From: Pseudomonas sp. QS1027 | GTDB lineage: Bacteria; Pseudomonadota; Gammaproteobacteria; Pseudomonadales; Pseudomonadaceae | Length of the DNA: 64,000 bases | Direction: 5' to 3' | Assembly (NCBI RefSeq): GCF_002814235.1 | Contig: NZ_PHSU01000018.1 | Coordinates: 1-64,000, forward strand | Program-made: the position numbers and the translations under genes | Notes under the pieces: model-generated | Told to the model about the DNA's origin: nothing | Database searches by the model: none | What the model saw: the letters and a program-made list of their open reading frames with translations, nothing else | Part shown: positions 40,795-50,582 of the stretch, in pieces | Numbering within the stretch: position 1 is the first letter of the stretch | How the letters are laid out: each line of letters starts with the position of its first letter

Positions 40795-42318
40795 ATGAAT
40801 TCGGTACAGGGTTTCATGGGCAAGGGCGTCGCGTTGGCGTTATGCGTACTGTTGGCGGCCTGTTCGAGCAAGGCGCCGAAGGCTCCCGAGCCAGCCCGGA
40901 CAGTGGTCCTGCAAGCGGCGCAGTTGCCATTGCCGTTGCCACGCTCGGCCTTTTGCGCCGGGCTCGACAGCGTATTGCGCGCCCCGGCGCTGCAAGGCGC
41001 GACGACTTCGCTGGTGATACGCGAGGCGAACAGCGGCAAACTGGTGTGTGAATACAACCCGCAATTCCGCCTGATTCCGGCTTCCAGCCTGAAGCTGGTG
41101 ACCACGGCGGCGGCGATGGAAATCCTCGGTGCCGATTATCGGTTTTCCACCACCCTGTTGAGCACCGGTGTGCAGCAGGGCAACGTGCTGAACGGCGATC
41201 TGTACCTGCGGGGCACGGGCGACCCGAGCATGCGCCAGGAAGACTACCAGGCCCTGGCGGCCGGGCTGGCGCGTAAAGGCATCACGCGGGTTCGCGGACG
41301 GCTGATTCTCGATGACACCGCCTTCGACCACGAACGGCTGGGAGTCGATTGGTCCGCCGATGACGAGCAACAGTATTTTGCGGCGCAGATTTCCGCGCTG
41401 AGCGTGTCGCCGAACGCGGACCTCGATGTCGGCTCGATCCTGGTCAATGTGCGCGCCGGTAGCTCGCCACGCCAGCCGGTTCGAGTCAGCTTCACGCCGG
41501 CCAACCACTACATGAACGTGGCCAACCGGGCCACGACGGGCCGTGGCGGTCCGCTGGTGGTCAGTCGCGGCCATGGTGGCAACCTGTTGCGCATTGACGG
41601 CGCGTTGCCCAAGGGCGCGGAGCGCATTGCCCAGGTCAGCGTCTGGGAGCCGACCGGGCTGGTGGCCGATCTGTTCCGTAGCGCCCTGCTCCAGCAGGGG
41701 ATCGCGGTGGAAGGCGGCAGCTTGCTGGGCGTCGCCACGCCGGCTGCGGCGCAGCCGCTGGTCGAGCACCAGTCGCCGGTCCTCGCGGACTTGATGCCGC
41801 CACTGCTCAAGTTGTCGAACAACAACATGGCGGAGATCCTGCTCAAGTCCATGGGCCGCAAGACGGCGCATGCGGGCACGGCGGCGGCGGGTGTGGCGGC
41901 GGTCAACGGGTTCCTGCAGGGGCACGGGGTGGCGTCGGCGCAGTTGCTGCAGTTCGACGGTTCCGGTTTGTCACGGCGTAACCAGGTGTCGGCGCAGACC
42001 CTCAGCGATTTGTTGCTGGTGGCGCGCAGTCGGCCCTGGTTCCAGGCCTGGTATGCGGCGTTGCCGGTTGCCGGCAATTCCGAGCGGATGATCGGCGGCA
42101 CCCTGCGCAAACGCCTGCACGGCACGGCAGCAGCGAACAACCTGCATGCCAAGACCGGCAGCATGGGCGGTGTGTCGTCGCTGGCCGGGTATGTCACCAG
42201 TCGCGACGGGCGGCTGCTGGTGTTTGCCATGCTGAGCAACAACTATCTGGTCGGTGGGCGGCAGGTCAAAGCGGTGGAGGACCAGGTGGTGACGGCGTTG
42301 GCCAACAAGGCCGATTGA
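40795..42318 (+). CDS. dacB: D-alanyl-D-alanine carboxypeptidase/endopeptidase, PBP4 type
   Basis: A 507-residue class C penicillin-binding protein that trims or splits peptidoglycan peptides in the periplasm. The active-site motifs are complete: SxxK in IPASSLKLVTT, SxN in LKLSNNNMAE and KTG in HAKTGSMGG. The N-terminus is a lipoprotein signal with lipobox VLLAAC, so the enzyme is probably membrane-anchored, unlike E. coli PBP4. The start at 40795 has GAGGCGG upstream; the longer reading adds 11 residues. A monocistronic gene with no related neighbour. Confidence 0.9.
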   Translation: MNSVQGFMGKGVALALCVLLAACSSKAPKAPEPARTVVLQAAQLPLPLPRSAFCAGLDSVLRAPALQGATTSLVIREANSGKLVCEYNPQFRLIPASSLKLVTTAAAMEILGADYRFSTTLLSTGVQQGNVLNGDLYLRGTGDPSMRQEDYQALAAGLARKGITRVRGRLILDDTAFDHERLGVDWSADDEQQYFAAQISALSVSPNADLDVGSILVNVRAGSSPRQPVRVSFTPANHYMNVANRATTGRGGPLVVSRGHGGNLLRIDGALPKGAERIAQVSVWEPTGLVADLFRSALLQQGIAVEGGSLLGVATPAAAQPLVEHQSPVLADLMPPLLKLSNNNMAEILLKSMGRKTAHAGTAAAGVAAVNGFLQGHGVASAQLLQFDGSGLSRRNQVSAQTLSDLLLVARSRPWFQAWYAALPVAGNSERMIGGTLRKRLHGTAAANNLHAKTGSMGGVSSLAGYVTSRDGRLLVFAMLSNNYLVGGRQVKAVEDQVVTALANKAD

Positions 42319-42347
42319 AGAAACGGGATCTTGAAAACACCGCATAA

Positions 42348-42369
42348 CCTGTAGGAGCAGGGGCGGTGT
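42348..42369. repeat. Collapsed REPIN remnant
   Basis: CCTGTAGGAGCAGGGGCGGTGT joins the first bases of a REP left arm directly to the tail that normally follows the right arm, with the whole hairpin missing. It is most simply a deletion product of a full element like that at 59234-59309. Confidence 0.65.
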
Positions 42370-42375
42370 TCGGCT

Positions 42376-43251
42376 TTAGTGCGCGAAGGCTTGCCGGTAC
42401 TCGCCGGGCGTTGCGCCCAGCACCTGGCGAAACCGATTGGCGAAATGACTGGCACTGGCAAACCCGCACGCCAGGGCAATCTCCCCAAGTGGTTGCCCGC
42501 TACCGCGCAACAGCAGCCGCGCCCGCTCCAGGCGCCGCGCCAGTACATATTGATGGGGCGGCAAGCCGAAGCTGACGCGAAACATCCGCGCAAAGTGGTA
42601 TTCCGACAGCGCGCACAACCCGGCCAACTCACCCAGGCTCAACGGCTGGTCCAACCGGCTGTCGATGTACTCCACCAACAGGCGCCGCTGATGCGCCGCC
42701 AAACCGCCTTTCAATCGCAAGCCCTGGCGCATCCCCACCTGATTGAGCAGCGTATGGCCGAGCAACTCGTGGGCCAGGCTGCTGCTGAGCAGGCGCTCCC
42801 CCGGTTCGTCCCAGTCCAGGCTGATCAGTTGGCGAAAACGCCGGGCCTGCTGCGGGTCATCCAGAAAAGTGTGTTCCTGCAATTGCAGCTCACGGGGTTC
42901 ACGGTCCAGCAGCGTCACACAACCCACCGCGAACTGTTCCGCACTGAAATACAGGTGGGCCAGGCGAATGCTGCCGTTGATCACCCAACCGGACTGATGT
43001 TCGGCGGGCAGGATGCAGAGCTTGTCCGGGCCGCCCTTGGTGTCCGGGCGGTCACGGCGAAAGGTCCCGGTGCCGCCGGCAATGTAGCAGGACAGGGTGT
43101 GATGACCGGGCGCCTCGTAGTCCTGGGCGTCGTGGTGGTTGCTCCACAACGCCGCGGCCAAACCGTCACCGAGCTCCGCGCTGTGCTCCAGGCGCGAATT
43201 GGGCGAGCGGTTCAGGGCTTGAAAGACTTGCAGGGTATCCAGTGCGGGCAT
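42376..43251 (-). CDS. AraC family transcriptional regulator
   Basis: A 291-residue AraC-type regulator. A cupin-like N-terminal half (HHTLSCYIAGGTGTFRRDRP and CILPAEHQSGWVINGSIR) is joined to a C-terminal double helix-turn-helix (LGELAGLCALSEYHFARMFR, then FGLPPHQYVLARRLERAR and IALACGFASASHFANRFRQV). GGAG lies 8 bp before the ATG at 43251-43249. It is divergent from the EamA transporter gene, which it probably controls. The inducer is unknown. Confidence 0.9.
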   Translation of the reverse strand: MPALDTLQVFQALNRSPNSRLEHSAELGDGLAAALWSNHHDAQDYEAPGHHTLSCYIAGGTGTFRRDRPDTKGGPDKLCILPAEHQSGWVINGSIRLAHLYFSAEQFAVGCVTLLDREPRELQLQEHTFLDDPQQARRFRQLISLDWDEPGERLLSSSLAHELLGHTLLNQVGMRQGLRLKGGLAAHQRRLLVEYIDSRLDQPLSLGELAGLCALSEYHFARMFRVSFGLPPHQYVLARRLERARLLLRGSGQPLGEIALACGFASASHFANRFRQVLGATPGEYRQAFAH

Positions 43252-43328
43252 GGTCTGTTCTCCAACGCCTTGCATCCTACTCCGTCGGGTAAAGCCCTGG
43301 CAGCCATGGGCCGACAAAAGCGCAAGTT

Positions 43329-43352
43329 TTTGCAAGCGCGGGAGCGGCTTGC
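43329..43352. repeat. Orphan REP-like half between AraC and EamA genes
   Basis: GCGGGAGCGGCTTGCCCGCC resembles one REP arm of the fluorescens-group type, with a GGCTTGCCCGCC core, but no partner was found nearby. It may be a decayed single REP or incidental. Confidence 0.35.
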
Positions 43353-43389
43353 CCGCCGACACTGAGGCCTGTCTTCTGGAGTCTGCTGC

Positions 43390-44292
43390 ATGAACCTGTT
43401 TCTCTACCTGCTGACCGTCTTGATCTGGGGCACCACCTGGATCGCCCTGAAACTGCAACTGGGCGTGGTGGCGATTCCGGTCTCCATCGTCTATCGCTTT
43501 GGCCTGGCGGCGTTGGTGCTGTTCGTCATGCTGCTGCTCAGTCGCCGCCTGCAACCGATGAACCGCCGCGGTCATCTGATCTGCCTGGCCCAGGGCCTGT
43601 GCCTGTTCTGCCTCAACTTCATGTGTTTCCTCACCGCCAGCCAGTGGGTGCCCAGCGGCCTGGTGGCGGTGGTGTTTTCCACCGCGACCTTGTGGAACGC
43701 CCTCAACGCCCGGGTGTTCTTCAAGCAGAAGATCGCCCGCAATGTGCTGATGGGCGGGGCCCTCGGCCTGCTTGGACTGGGCCTGCTGTTCTGGCCGGAA
43801 CTGTCCGGGCACAGCGCCGGCCCGCACACGATCCTGGGCCTCGGGCTGGCCTTGCTCGGCACGCTGTTTTTCTCGGCCGGCAACCTGCTGTCCAGCCTGC
43901 AACAGAAGGCCGGGCTCAAGCCGCTGACCACCAACGCCTGGGGCATGCTCTACGGCGCAGTGATGCTGGCCACCTACTGCCTGGTCCAGGGCATCCCGTT
44001 CGCGATGGAATGGAACACGCGTTATATCGGCTCCCTGCTGTACCTGGTGATTCCGGGCTCGGTGATAGGCTTCACCGCCTACCTGACCCTGGTCGGACGC
44101 ATGGGACCGGAGCGCGCGGCCTACTGCACGGTGCTGTTTCCCCTGGTGGCGCTGAATGTCTCGGCCTACGCCGAGGGGTATCACTGGAGTGCGCCGGCCC
44201 TGCTCGGGCTGGTGGCGGTGATGGCGGGCAACGTGCTGGTGTTCCGCAAGCCAAGGGCCGCGCTGCGGCCGACGTCGGCCAGGCTGGCCTGA
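43390..44292 (+). CDS. EamA/DMT family transporter
   Basis: A 300-residue polytopic inner-membrane protein with ten hydrophobic segments in two EamA repeats (LYLLTVLIWGTTWIALKL at the start; LGLALLGTLFFSAGNLLSSL at the second). ERAAYCTVLFPLVALNVSAY is the usual helix-9/10 text. It faces the AraC regulator gene with 138 bp between and is likely its target. Substrate unknown; many relatives export amino acids or metabolites. Confidence 0.85.
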   Translation: MNLFLYLLTVLIWGTTWIALKLQLGVVAIPVSIVYRFGLAALVLFVMLLLSRRLQPMNRRGHLICLAQGLCLFCLNFMCFLTASQWVPSGLVAVVFSTATLWNALNARVFFKQKIARNVLMGGALGLLGLGLLFWPELSGHSAGPHTILGLGLALLGTLFFSAGNLLSSLQQKAGLKPLTTNAWGMLYGAVMLATYCLVQGIPFAMEWNTRYIGSLLYLVIPGSVIGFTAYLTLVGRMGPERAAYCTVLFPLVALNVSAYAEGYHWSAPALLGLVAVMAGNVLVFRKPRAALRPTSARLA

Positions 44293-44376
44293 CGGACAAC
44301 ACATTTATGTAGATCAGCCGCCGCTCCATGGCCCGATAACCTGACGCTTTCCAAGGCGTATCAGGAAGGACAGGCC

Positions 44377-47300
44377 ATGAACCGATCTGCTGAACCAGGC
44401 ACCGCTGTCGACCCGGGGGATGAGCCGCCCCCGCCGTTGTCCACCGAGGTCGATGACCTCTCGTTGTTGCTGTTCATGCGCCGTGACGGCGATCTGTTGC
44501 ACAGCGAGGAGAGCTGGGCGCGGCAGCAGGTCGTCGAGCAACTGGCGATTTCGTTCAAGGCGGCCATGGGGCCGCTGCATGAAGCTGAACAACGCACCTG
44601 GCTGGGCAGCTATCGCCAGTTGATGGAGGCCCGGGCGACCCTTGACGAGGAGAGTCACAAGGTCGTCGACACCTTCGAAAAGGCCGGTCTGGCCAAGCTG
44701 CGCGAGCGCCTGCAGGAAGCCTCGGGCCTGGACCTCGACCCGCAGACCACCTATCTGCACACCGTGATCGATTCGTCGGCGGCTGTCCGGCAAGCCGTGG
44801 GTGAGGGGCCGCCGGTGCAGGTGGAGTCGTTCGAGCGGCGCATCGGCAAGGTCACGGTCTCGACCATGACCTTGTGGCAAGCCGCCTGCCTGAATTTCGC
44901 CTTCTTCGATTCCAGCCACGCCAACCTCAAGCGGCGCTGGATTTCCTTCGACAAAAAGGTCGATATCTCCGATCGACGCTGGCTGCTGGCGACGGAGGTG
45001 TTTGTCCGGATCGTCCGCGAGCTCAATCTGGGCGCCGTGCTCAAGCCCCATGTGGCGCGGGCCATGGCCGTGGAAGGGCCGTTGTATCAGTCGATACTGG
45101 CGTTTGCTCATGCGCAGATTCACTTTGCGCTGTATGACGCGGCCCGCCAGCCGGCCCTCACCGGCCTGAGCTACGGCGCCTTCGTCGCCTTGCGGGACGA
45201 ACTGGCGACGGCGCGTCCCCGACTCAAGGGCGCCTATGTCGCGCTGCGCCTGACCGGCGGCCTGCAGGCGCGCCTTGACCGGGTGCTGGAGTCCGTCGAA
45301 AGCGCGTTGCTGCATCTGTTCGAGGTCGAGCACGAGCCCCTGGAACTGATCTATCTGCCCCTGCAAGTCTTCGAGGTGTCGGGCCAGTCGGGTCTTTACA
45401 GCTATTGCGTCGACCGTCCCGGGGGAGCCTTGCGTTACCACGATTCAAGAGCGGCGTTCGAGCAGGACTTCAAGGCGCAACTGGAAAAAGACAGCGGCAG
45501 CGGGCAATTGGGCTGGTTGATCTCGTCGCTGGCGTTCAAGCAGCAGCATCAGTTCTGGCAATGGCTCAAGGATCACCCCAAGCCCAGGCGCCTCACCTGG
45601 ATGTCGACCTTCGAGGACCTCTACAAGTGGATCTGGTCGGGGGGCGGGGTTGAGGACCTGGCTTTCGCGTATGGCGATACGCTTGCCGATTTCAGCCCCG
45701 GCCAGGCCTTGGCCGAGTTCTATGCCTGGCGTTTTCGCTTGAATACCGAAGCGATCGCGGTCTCCAAGACCGAACACGATCTGCAAGCCGTCAAGGAGGG
45801 ATTCCTTGAAGTCATGCACCTGCTGCTCAATGTCCTGATGCTGCCGGTGCCTGGTGGTTTCGGGGTCCTGGGGCGGATGCTCGCGGTGGCCATGTTCGCC
45901 CAGTTGGGCGTGGGTTTGGCCGATGGCATCCTGGCGACTTTCCAGGGGCGTCCCAAGGCGCTGGGGCAAGCGCTGGCCAGCGTCGGCATGGCGATCCTGA
46001 CCGGGGCGGCGCTCGGTTATGCCGGACAGTTCCTGGAGCGGCGCTTGCAGGCGTTGTCCCTGGAGGTCGGACGTTGGCGCAAGGTGACGGCGGCCCAGGG
46101 ACCGCCCCGGCTGTGGAAGGTCGATCTGAGCGGCTATGGGGTTTCCGTGCGAGGGCTGCGGGAACGCTTTGCCGCCGATGAGCGCGGGCTTTTCGAGGAG
46201 GGCGGGGTACTGTTCGGCGAGGTGCGCGAGCCCGGCGGACCGATTCAGGTCAGGTTGGAATACGATGCCGTGCTCAAGCGTTATGTGGCGGTTGCGCCCG
46301 ACCCGTCGGGATTTCGTCCGGCCATGCGCTATGACCGGCAAGAACGATGCTGGAAGCCGGACCTGGATGACAGCCATACCCTGAGCGATGCCCGTTGGCT
46401 GGAGCGGATGATGGTCCAGGGGAATGCCGAAGAGGCCGAGACGCTGTTGACCATCAGCGGTGTTCGCCGTGAGGCGCTGCAAGAGGTCTGGGCGGGCGGG
46501 CTGCCCCCGGCGTCGCTGGTCGAGGCCGAGCGCCGCCGACAGATCGACGCGGGCCTCGATGCGTTGATCGGCAGCCGTGATGCGCGGCTGAGCTTGCCGG
46601 CGGATGCCGAGCGTGTGCTGTTCTGCCTGCTGCCGCGCTTGTCCGATTGGCCCGAAACCACCGGGCTGTTTATCCACGGGCCCGGGGGCGAGTTGTTGGC
46701 GGTCCATGGCCGGCAGGCGCGGCTGGCCGATTTCGAGCACCGGGTGGCGATTCGGCGCCTGGAAGAGGGCGGGTATATCGAGCAGCCGGCCGATCCACTG
46801 CTGCTTTCCGACGGTCTCGCCCATGAAGAGGGGGTACAGGCACTGATCCTCGGCCTGTTGCCCGACGGTTGCCCGCTCAAGGGCGACTTCCAGCCCTTTG
46901 TCCGTCGCCAGTGGAACAAGGCGATACGCCAGCAGGTCAACGCCCTGGCCCGGCTTGAACGCCAGACGTTGTTCGAGATGCTTGTCGCCCACGACGGCAT
47001 GGACCGCTCCGCCTCGCTGGCACCCGCCCGCCATTACCTGTCGCTGGTCGCGCCGTCCCTGCCGTCGCTGGTGTTCAAGCTCCACGCCTTGTACCCCGCG
47101 CTGTCGCTGGCGCGCATCGCCGAATATCTACGGCGTATGCCCTTGGAGCCGCTTCAGCGCCAACGGCTGCTGGAGCACGGCGAATTGTCCGGCGCCCATG
47201 CCCGGGCGTTGGCCGATGCGCAAGCCATGACCCGCCTGGGCCGGGCGCTGGACGGGATCCATCAGGCCCGGTCATTTAACCGCGACACCGATCAGTGGTT

Positions 47301-50300
47301 GCAACTGGCCGGTGAGTTGCTGGTCCGCGAACAATTGGGAACGGCCCTGTGCCCACGGGTCAGCACGAGCCCGACTCACGACAGCTTCTACCTCGCCCTG
47401 GCGGCGCTGTTCAAACCCCATGAGCTGAGCCAGTTGGGCGTGCCCTCGGCGACCGACGTGAAGGCATTGCGCACGCTGCTCGCCAGCGTCCTGGAGCGCC
47501 GGCGGGCGAGTGACGGTCGTATCGTGCTGCCGGTCGAGCATTGCCGGGAGACGGTCGCCCTGCCGTCGACCCTGATCCCCGACGCCGCCGGTCTCTATCG
47601 CCAGGGCGACAACACCTACCTGTCGCTTGAGGGTGGCCTTTATCGCATTGAAAACACGGGGTTGCCCGAGGATTGGCGAATCAACCCCGCCGATCTGCCG
47701 GGGGCCTATACACCGCGCCTGGAACATAACGGCGCCAGTGCCTGGTGGCACGAGTTCGAAGACCCGCTGGAGTGGGATGGTCCGACGGCGTTTCGTCGCC
47801 TGGGCGGGCAGGCGGCATCGTTTTCCGAGACGGTCGCGCGGCAGATACTGGCGGTGAGCGATACCTCCGACAGCCTGTTGCGCCAGACGATTTTTTGCAA
47901 TCATCGGCCCCCGGCCTTCCTGCTGTCGGTCATGCAGCGCTTCAGGGATTACCTGGATATCGAGCGGAATATCGCCTCGCTGACCTGGCGCTCGGCGGAA
48001 CTGCCGGCGTTGTTCAAAACGGCGCTCAATGGTCTCAGCTCCGCGGATGATCTGTGGCTGGCCCTCGATCCGGGCTTGTCGGGAAACCAGTTGGTCGGCT
48101 ACCTGCTGCGTCGCCTGGCGAGTGATCCGCGACGGGTCAGGCAGGCGCTGGCCGACGGTCTGTCCGGCCAGCGCGGCCAAGCGGCGAAGCCTTTGCCGAG
48201 ACTGCTGGAACAGGTTTTTGCCGACCTGCCTGGCGGGGTGGCCGAGGAGATACTGGAGCACAGCGAATCATGGCAACGTCAGCTGATCACCGACTCGCGA
48301 CGCATACCGCTGGCGTTGGCCGAAGAGGCCCACTGGTGGTGCGAGGAAGCTCTCCTGGGCCGGGCCCTCATGGGTTTGAGCCCGGATGGGTTGAGCAATG
48401 CCCATAGCGATCAGGTCTTGTTGGTGGTACTCAAGGCCCTGCCGGGTTGGCCGGAGCAGGCGCGGATCGAAATCCGCGAGACGGGCGTCGACGGTCCGCT
48501 GCTGGAGAGCAGCGGCAGCGCCGATATCGACAAGCGACGCGTAGTGGTCAAGCGGCCCGACGGTTATGAGTCGTTTATCGTCGAGGGCGAGCAGGTTTCC
48601 CGGCAGGGCACGGCGCAAAGCGACCTGCTGCTGGCCTTGTCCCGCGTGGTCCAGGATCTGCCCGCCCGCTTGCCCTGGGGAGGCGCGCAAGGACCGGAGG
48701 CGCTGTTGAAAAACCTGATCAGCCAGCAGGCGATTCGCCAGCGCGCAGAACTGCGCCAACGGCTCGGCTTGCGTCCCGCTCCGCCCTGGGCCTCACTGCC
48801 GCGCCGTCTGGTGCGCCAGCGCAGCGGTCAGATTGGCCTCGCGCTGAGCGGGCGCGGCCGAAGCCTGCCAGGGGTGGAGCTGTTTGGTCGGTTGAAAAAA
48901 CTCTATCGCGGTGCCACCAATCAGGAGTTGTTCGACCTGCTGCGCGCGGCAGGTAGCACCAGCGCGGAGCAACGGCGGGCGGTCGAGGCGTTGGAGCGCG
49001 ACTACATCACGTTGAAAAACGAGCTGGTGACCTGGGTCGATGCCCCGCGAGGCGCGGACGGAACGGCATGGGACGTGAACTTCAGGGTGCGCATGGCCAT
49101 GGCGTCGCGGATCAGGCGTTGCTGGCGCTGGGAAAGCCGCAATCTGCTGGGTGGCCTGTTGCTGCTCGAAGGCTTCGCGGTCGAGCAGATGCCCAGGCTC
49201 AGCGTGTCGTTCAGGCACGTTACCCAACTGCTGGTGCGCGACATGAGCCTGGAGATCAGCTATGTGAATGCTTTCCTGAGCGCGTTTCCCGCCTTGAAGC
49301 ACCTGCGCCTGTATGGCGCCGGCCTGAAGCGCCTGCCCCATGAGATTGGCCAGATGAAGGCGCTGGAAGAACTCGACCTGGAGGACAACCAGATTGTCCT
49401 GACCGAGCCTGCGGCCTTGCAACTGGCAGGGCTGAAAAGCTTGAAGATACTCAACTTGCGCGGGAATCCACTGAAGCTGCTCCCCGATTTCGGTGCCCTG
49501 TCCGACTTGCAGTCACTGAACCTGAGCCGGACCGGCCTGGATTCATGGCCCTCGGGGACGGTCTTTCTCAAGAGCCTGGCGTACATGAACCTGGCCCATA
49601 ACCGGATCCGCCAAGTCCCCAACACCTTGCTCTCGGCCCCGCGGCTGCTCAAGCGTGGCGTGCATCTGGAGGGTAATCCGCTGGAGCAGGACGCGCTGGC
49701 CAAGCTCTCGGTCGATGCCCGCAAACAAAAGGGCGAGGGTATTACCTTCGGGCTTGCCATCGCCGAGCTTTCAGGGCCCGTCGGTATCGAAGCCTGGGGC
49801 TCGGCCTTGGAGCGTAGCGATGAGCAGAACTGGATCTGGCAACGGCTCAAGGACAATCCGGACGCCGAGGTGTTCTTCGACTTCCTGGAACAATTGAGTG
49901 CCTTGGCGACCTTCTATAACCCGCTGTTTTCCGCCGTGCGCAGAGATCTGACGCAACGTGTCTGGCGGGTGCTCGAGGCGATGGCCGAAAGCGCGGATTT
50001 TTGCGAGCAGCTGTTTATCCGGCAACTGGTGTTGACGGCCGAGGGGACGGGCAGGTTGCGGGTGTTCAACGAACTGGAGTTCGCGGTGCTCTGCCGCCAG
50101 GCCTTGAACGGGATCGACAAAGCCACGGCCCAGGCCCGGCTGCTGCGCTTGCTCAAAGGCAAGTTCCGCTTGCAGGTGCTCTGGGACCAGGTCGCCGATC
50201 TCGGTGTTTACCGGGCTTATTGGGAGTTGCTGGCCGAACGGCTGGAATTGCCCGATCTGTTCAATGGGCGTTTCTACAAGGAGCGTGTGGTGTTGAGCGA

Positions 50301-50523
50301 CGCTCAGATCGAGGTCATGGTCGAACAGGTCCGGCGGACGGAAACAGCGGCGGGGCCGATGGGCCTGCATCGTTACCTGAAGTCGGACATTGCCTGGCGC
50401 AGGTTTCTGGAGCGGGCCTACGGGGAGGATTTCCAGTCGTTGCCCGAGCCGGAGCGTAACGCACGGATCGACACGCTGACGATCAGCGCCCTGAGTGACA
50501 CGACACCTGTCGTATTTAGTTAG
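44377..50523 (+). CDS. Giant DUF6543/LRR protein with degenerate NEL-like C-terminus, copy 1
   Basis: A 2048-residue protein with no signal peptide. Order: helical dermonecrotic-toxin-like N-terminus (about 1-460); a hydrophobic pair with LPVPGGFGVLGRML (about 480-560); a long DUF6543-like middle with LPGAYTPRLEHNGASAWWHE near 1107; leucine-rich repeats about 1605-1765 (LKHLRLYGAGLKRLP, LEELDLEDNQIVL, LKILNLRGNPLKLLP, LQSLNLSRTGLDSWP); then a C-terminal 280 residues laid out like the NEL E3-ubiquitin-ligase domain of IpaH/SspH effectors. The usual catalytic C-x-D followed by an F-x-x-L/M-E segment aligns by eye with EGTGRLRVFNELE, giving Glu1889 for Cys and Thr1891 for Asp. It is a tandem paralogue of the next gene, 59 bp downstream. 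AAGGACAGG precedes the ATG. Target and delivery are unknown. Confidence 0.75.
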   Translation: MNRSAEPGTAVDPGDEPPPPLSTEVDDLSLLLFMRRDGDLLHSEESWARQQVVEQLAISFKAAMGPLHEAEQRTWLGSYRQLMEARATLDEESHKVVDTFEKAGLAKLRERLQEASGLDLDPQTTYLHTVIDSSAAVRQAVGEGPPVQVESFERRIGKVTVSTMTLWQAACLNFAFFDSSHANLKRRWISFDKKVDISDRRWLLATEVFVRIVRELNLGAVLKPHVARAMAVEGPLYQSILAFAHAQIHFALYDAARQPALTGLSYGAFVALRDELATARPRLKGAYVALRLTGGLQARLDRVLESVESALLHLFEVEHEPLELIYLPLQVFEVSGQSGLYSYCVDRPGGALRYHDSRAAFEQDFKAQLEKDSGSGQLGWLISSLAFKQQHQFWQWLKDHPKPRRLTWMSTFEDLYKWIWSGGGVEDLAFAYGDTLADFSPGQALAEFYAWRFRLNTEAIAVSKTEHDLQAVKEGFLEVMHLLLNVLMLPVPGGFGVLGRMLAVAMFAQLGVGLADGILATFQGRPKALGQALASVGMAILTGAALGYAGQFLERRLQALSLEVGRWRKVTAAQGPPRLWKVDLSGYGVSVRGLRERFAADERGLFEEGGVLFGEVREPGGPIQVRLEYDAVLKRYVAVAPDPSGFRPAMRYDRQERCWKPDLDDSHTLSDARWLERMMVQGNAEEAETLLTISGVRREALQEVWAGGLPPASLVEAERRRQIDAGLDALIGSRDARLSLPADAERVLFCLLPRLSDWPETTGLFIHGPGGELLAVHGRQARLADFEHRVAIRRLEEGGYIEQPADPLLLSDGLAHEEGVQALILGLLPDGCPLKGDFQPFVRRQWNKAIRQQVNALARLERQTLFEMLVAHDGMDRSASLAPARHYLSLVAPSLPSLVFKLHALYPALSLARIAEYLRRMPLEPLQRQRLLEHGELSGAHARALADAQAMTRLGRALDGIHQARSFNRDTDQWLQLAGELLVREQLGTALCPRVSTSPTHDSFYLALAALFKPHELSQLGVPSATDVKALRTLLASVLERRRASDGRIVLPVEHCRETVALPSTLIPDAAGLYRQGDNTYLSLEGGLYRIENTGLPEDWRINPADLPGAYTPRLEHNGASAWWHEFEDPLEWDGPTAFRRLGGQAASFSETVARQILAVSDTSDSLLRQTIFCNHRPPAFLLSVMQRFRDYLDIERNIASLTWRSAELPALFKTALNGLSSADDLWLALDPGLSGNQLVGYLLRRLASDPRRVRQALADGLSGQRGQAAKPLPRLLEQVFADLPGGVAEEILEHSESWQRQLITDSRRIPLALAEEAHWWCEEALLGRALMGLSPDGLSNAHSDQVLLVVLKALPGWPEQARIEIRETGVDGPLLESSGSADIDKRRVVVKRPDGYESFIVEGEQVSRQGTAQSDLLLALSRVVQDLPARLPWGGAQGPEALLKNLISQQAIRQRAELRQRLGLRPAPPWASLPRRLVRQRSGQIGLALSGRGRSLPGVELFGRLKKLYRGATNQELFDLLRAAGSTSAEQRRAVEALERDYITLKNELVTWVDAPRGADGTAWDVNFRVRMAMASRIRRCWRWESRNLLGGLLLLEGFAVEQMPRLSVSFRHVTQLLVRDMSLEISYVNAFLSAFPALKHLRLYGAGLKRLPHEIGQMKALEELDLEDNQIVLTEPAALQLAGLKSLKILNLRGNPLKLLPDFGALSDLQSLNLSRTGLDSWPSGTVFLKSLAYMNLAHNRIRQVPNTLLSAPRLLKRGVHLEGNPLEQDALAKLSVDARKQKGEGITFGLAIAELSGPVGIEAWGSALERSDEQNWIWQRLKDNPDAEVFFDFLEQLSALATFYNPLFSAVRRDLTQRVWRVLEAMAESADFCEQLFIRQLVLTAEGTGRLRVFNELEFAVLCRQALNGIDKATAQARLLRLLKGKFRLQVLWDQVADLGVYRAYWELLAERLELPDLFNGRFYKERVVLSDAQIEVMVEQVRRTETAAGPMGLHRYLKSDIAWRRFLERAYGEDFQSLPEPERNARIDTLTISALSDTTPVVFS

Positions 50524-50582
50524 AACCGTTGCCCGGGAAGGGGGGGCTAGGCTGGGCTTTTCCAGTAATGAAAAGAGCAGCC

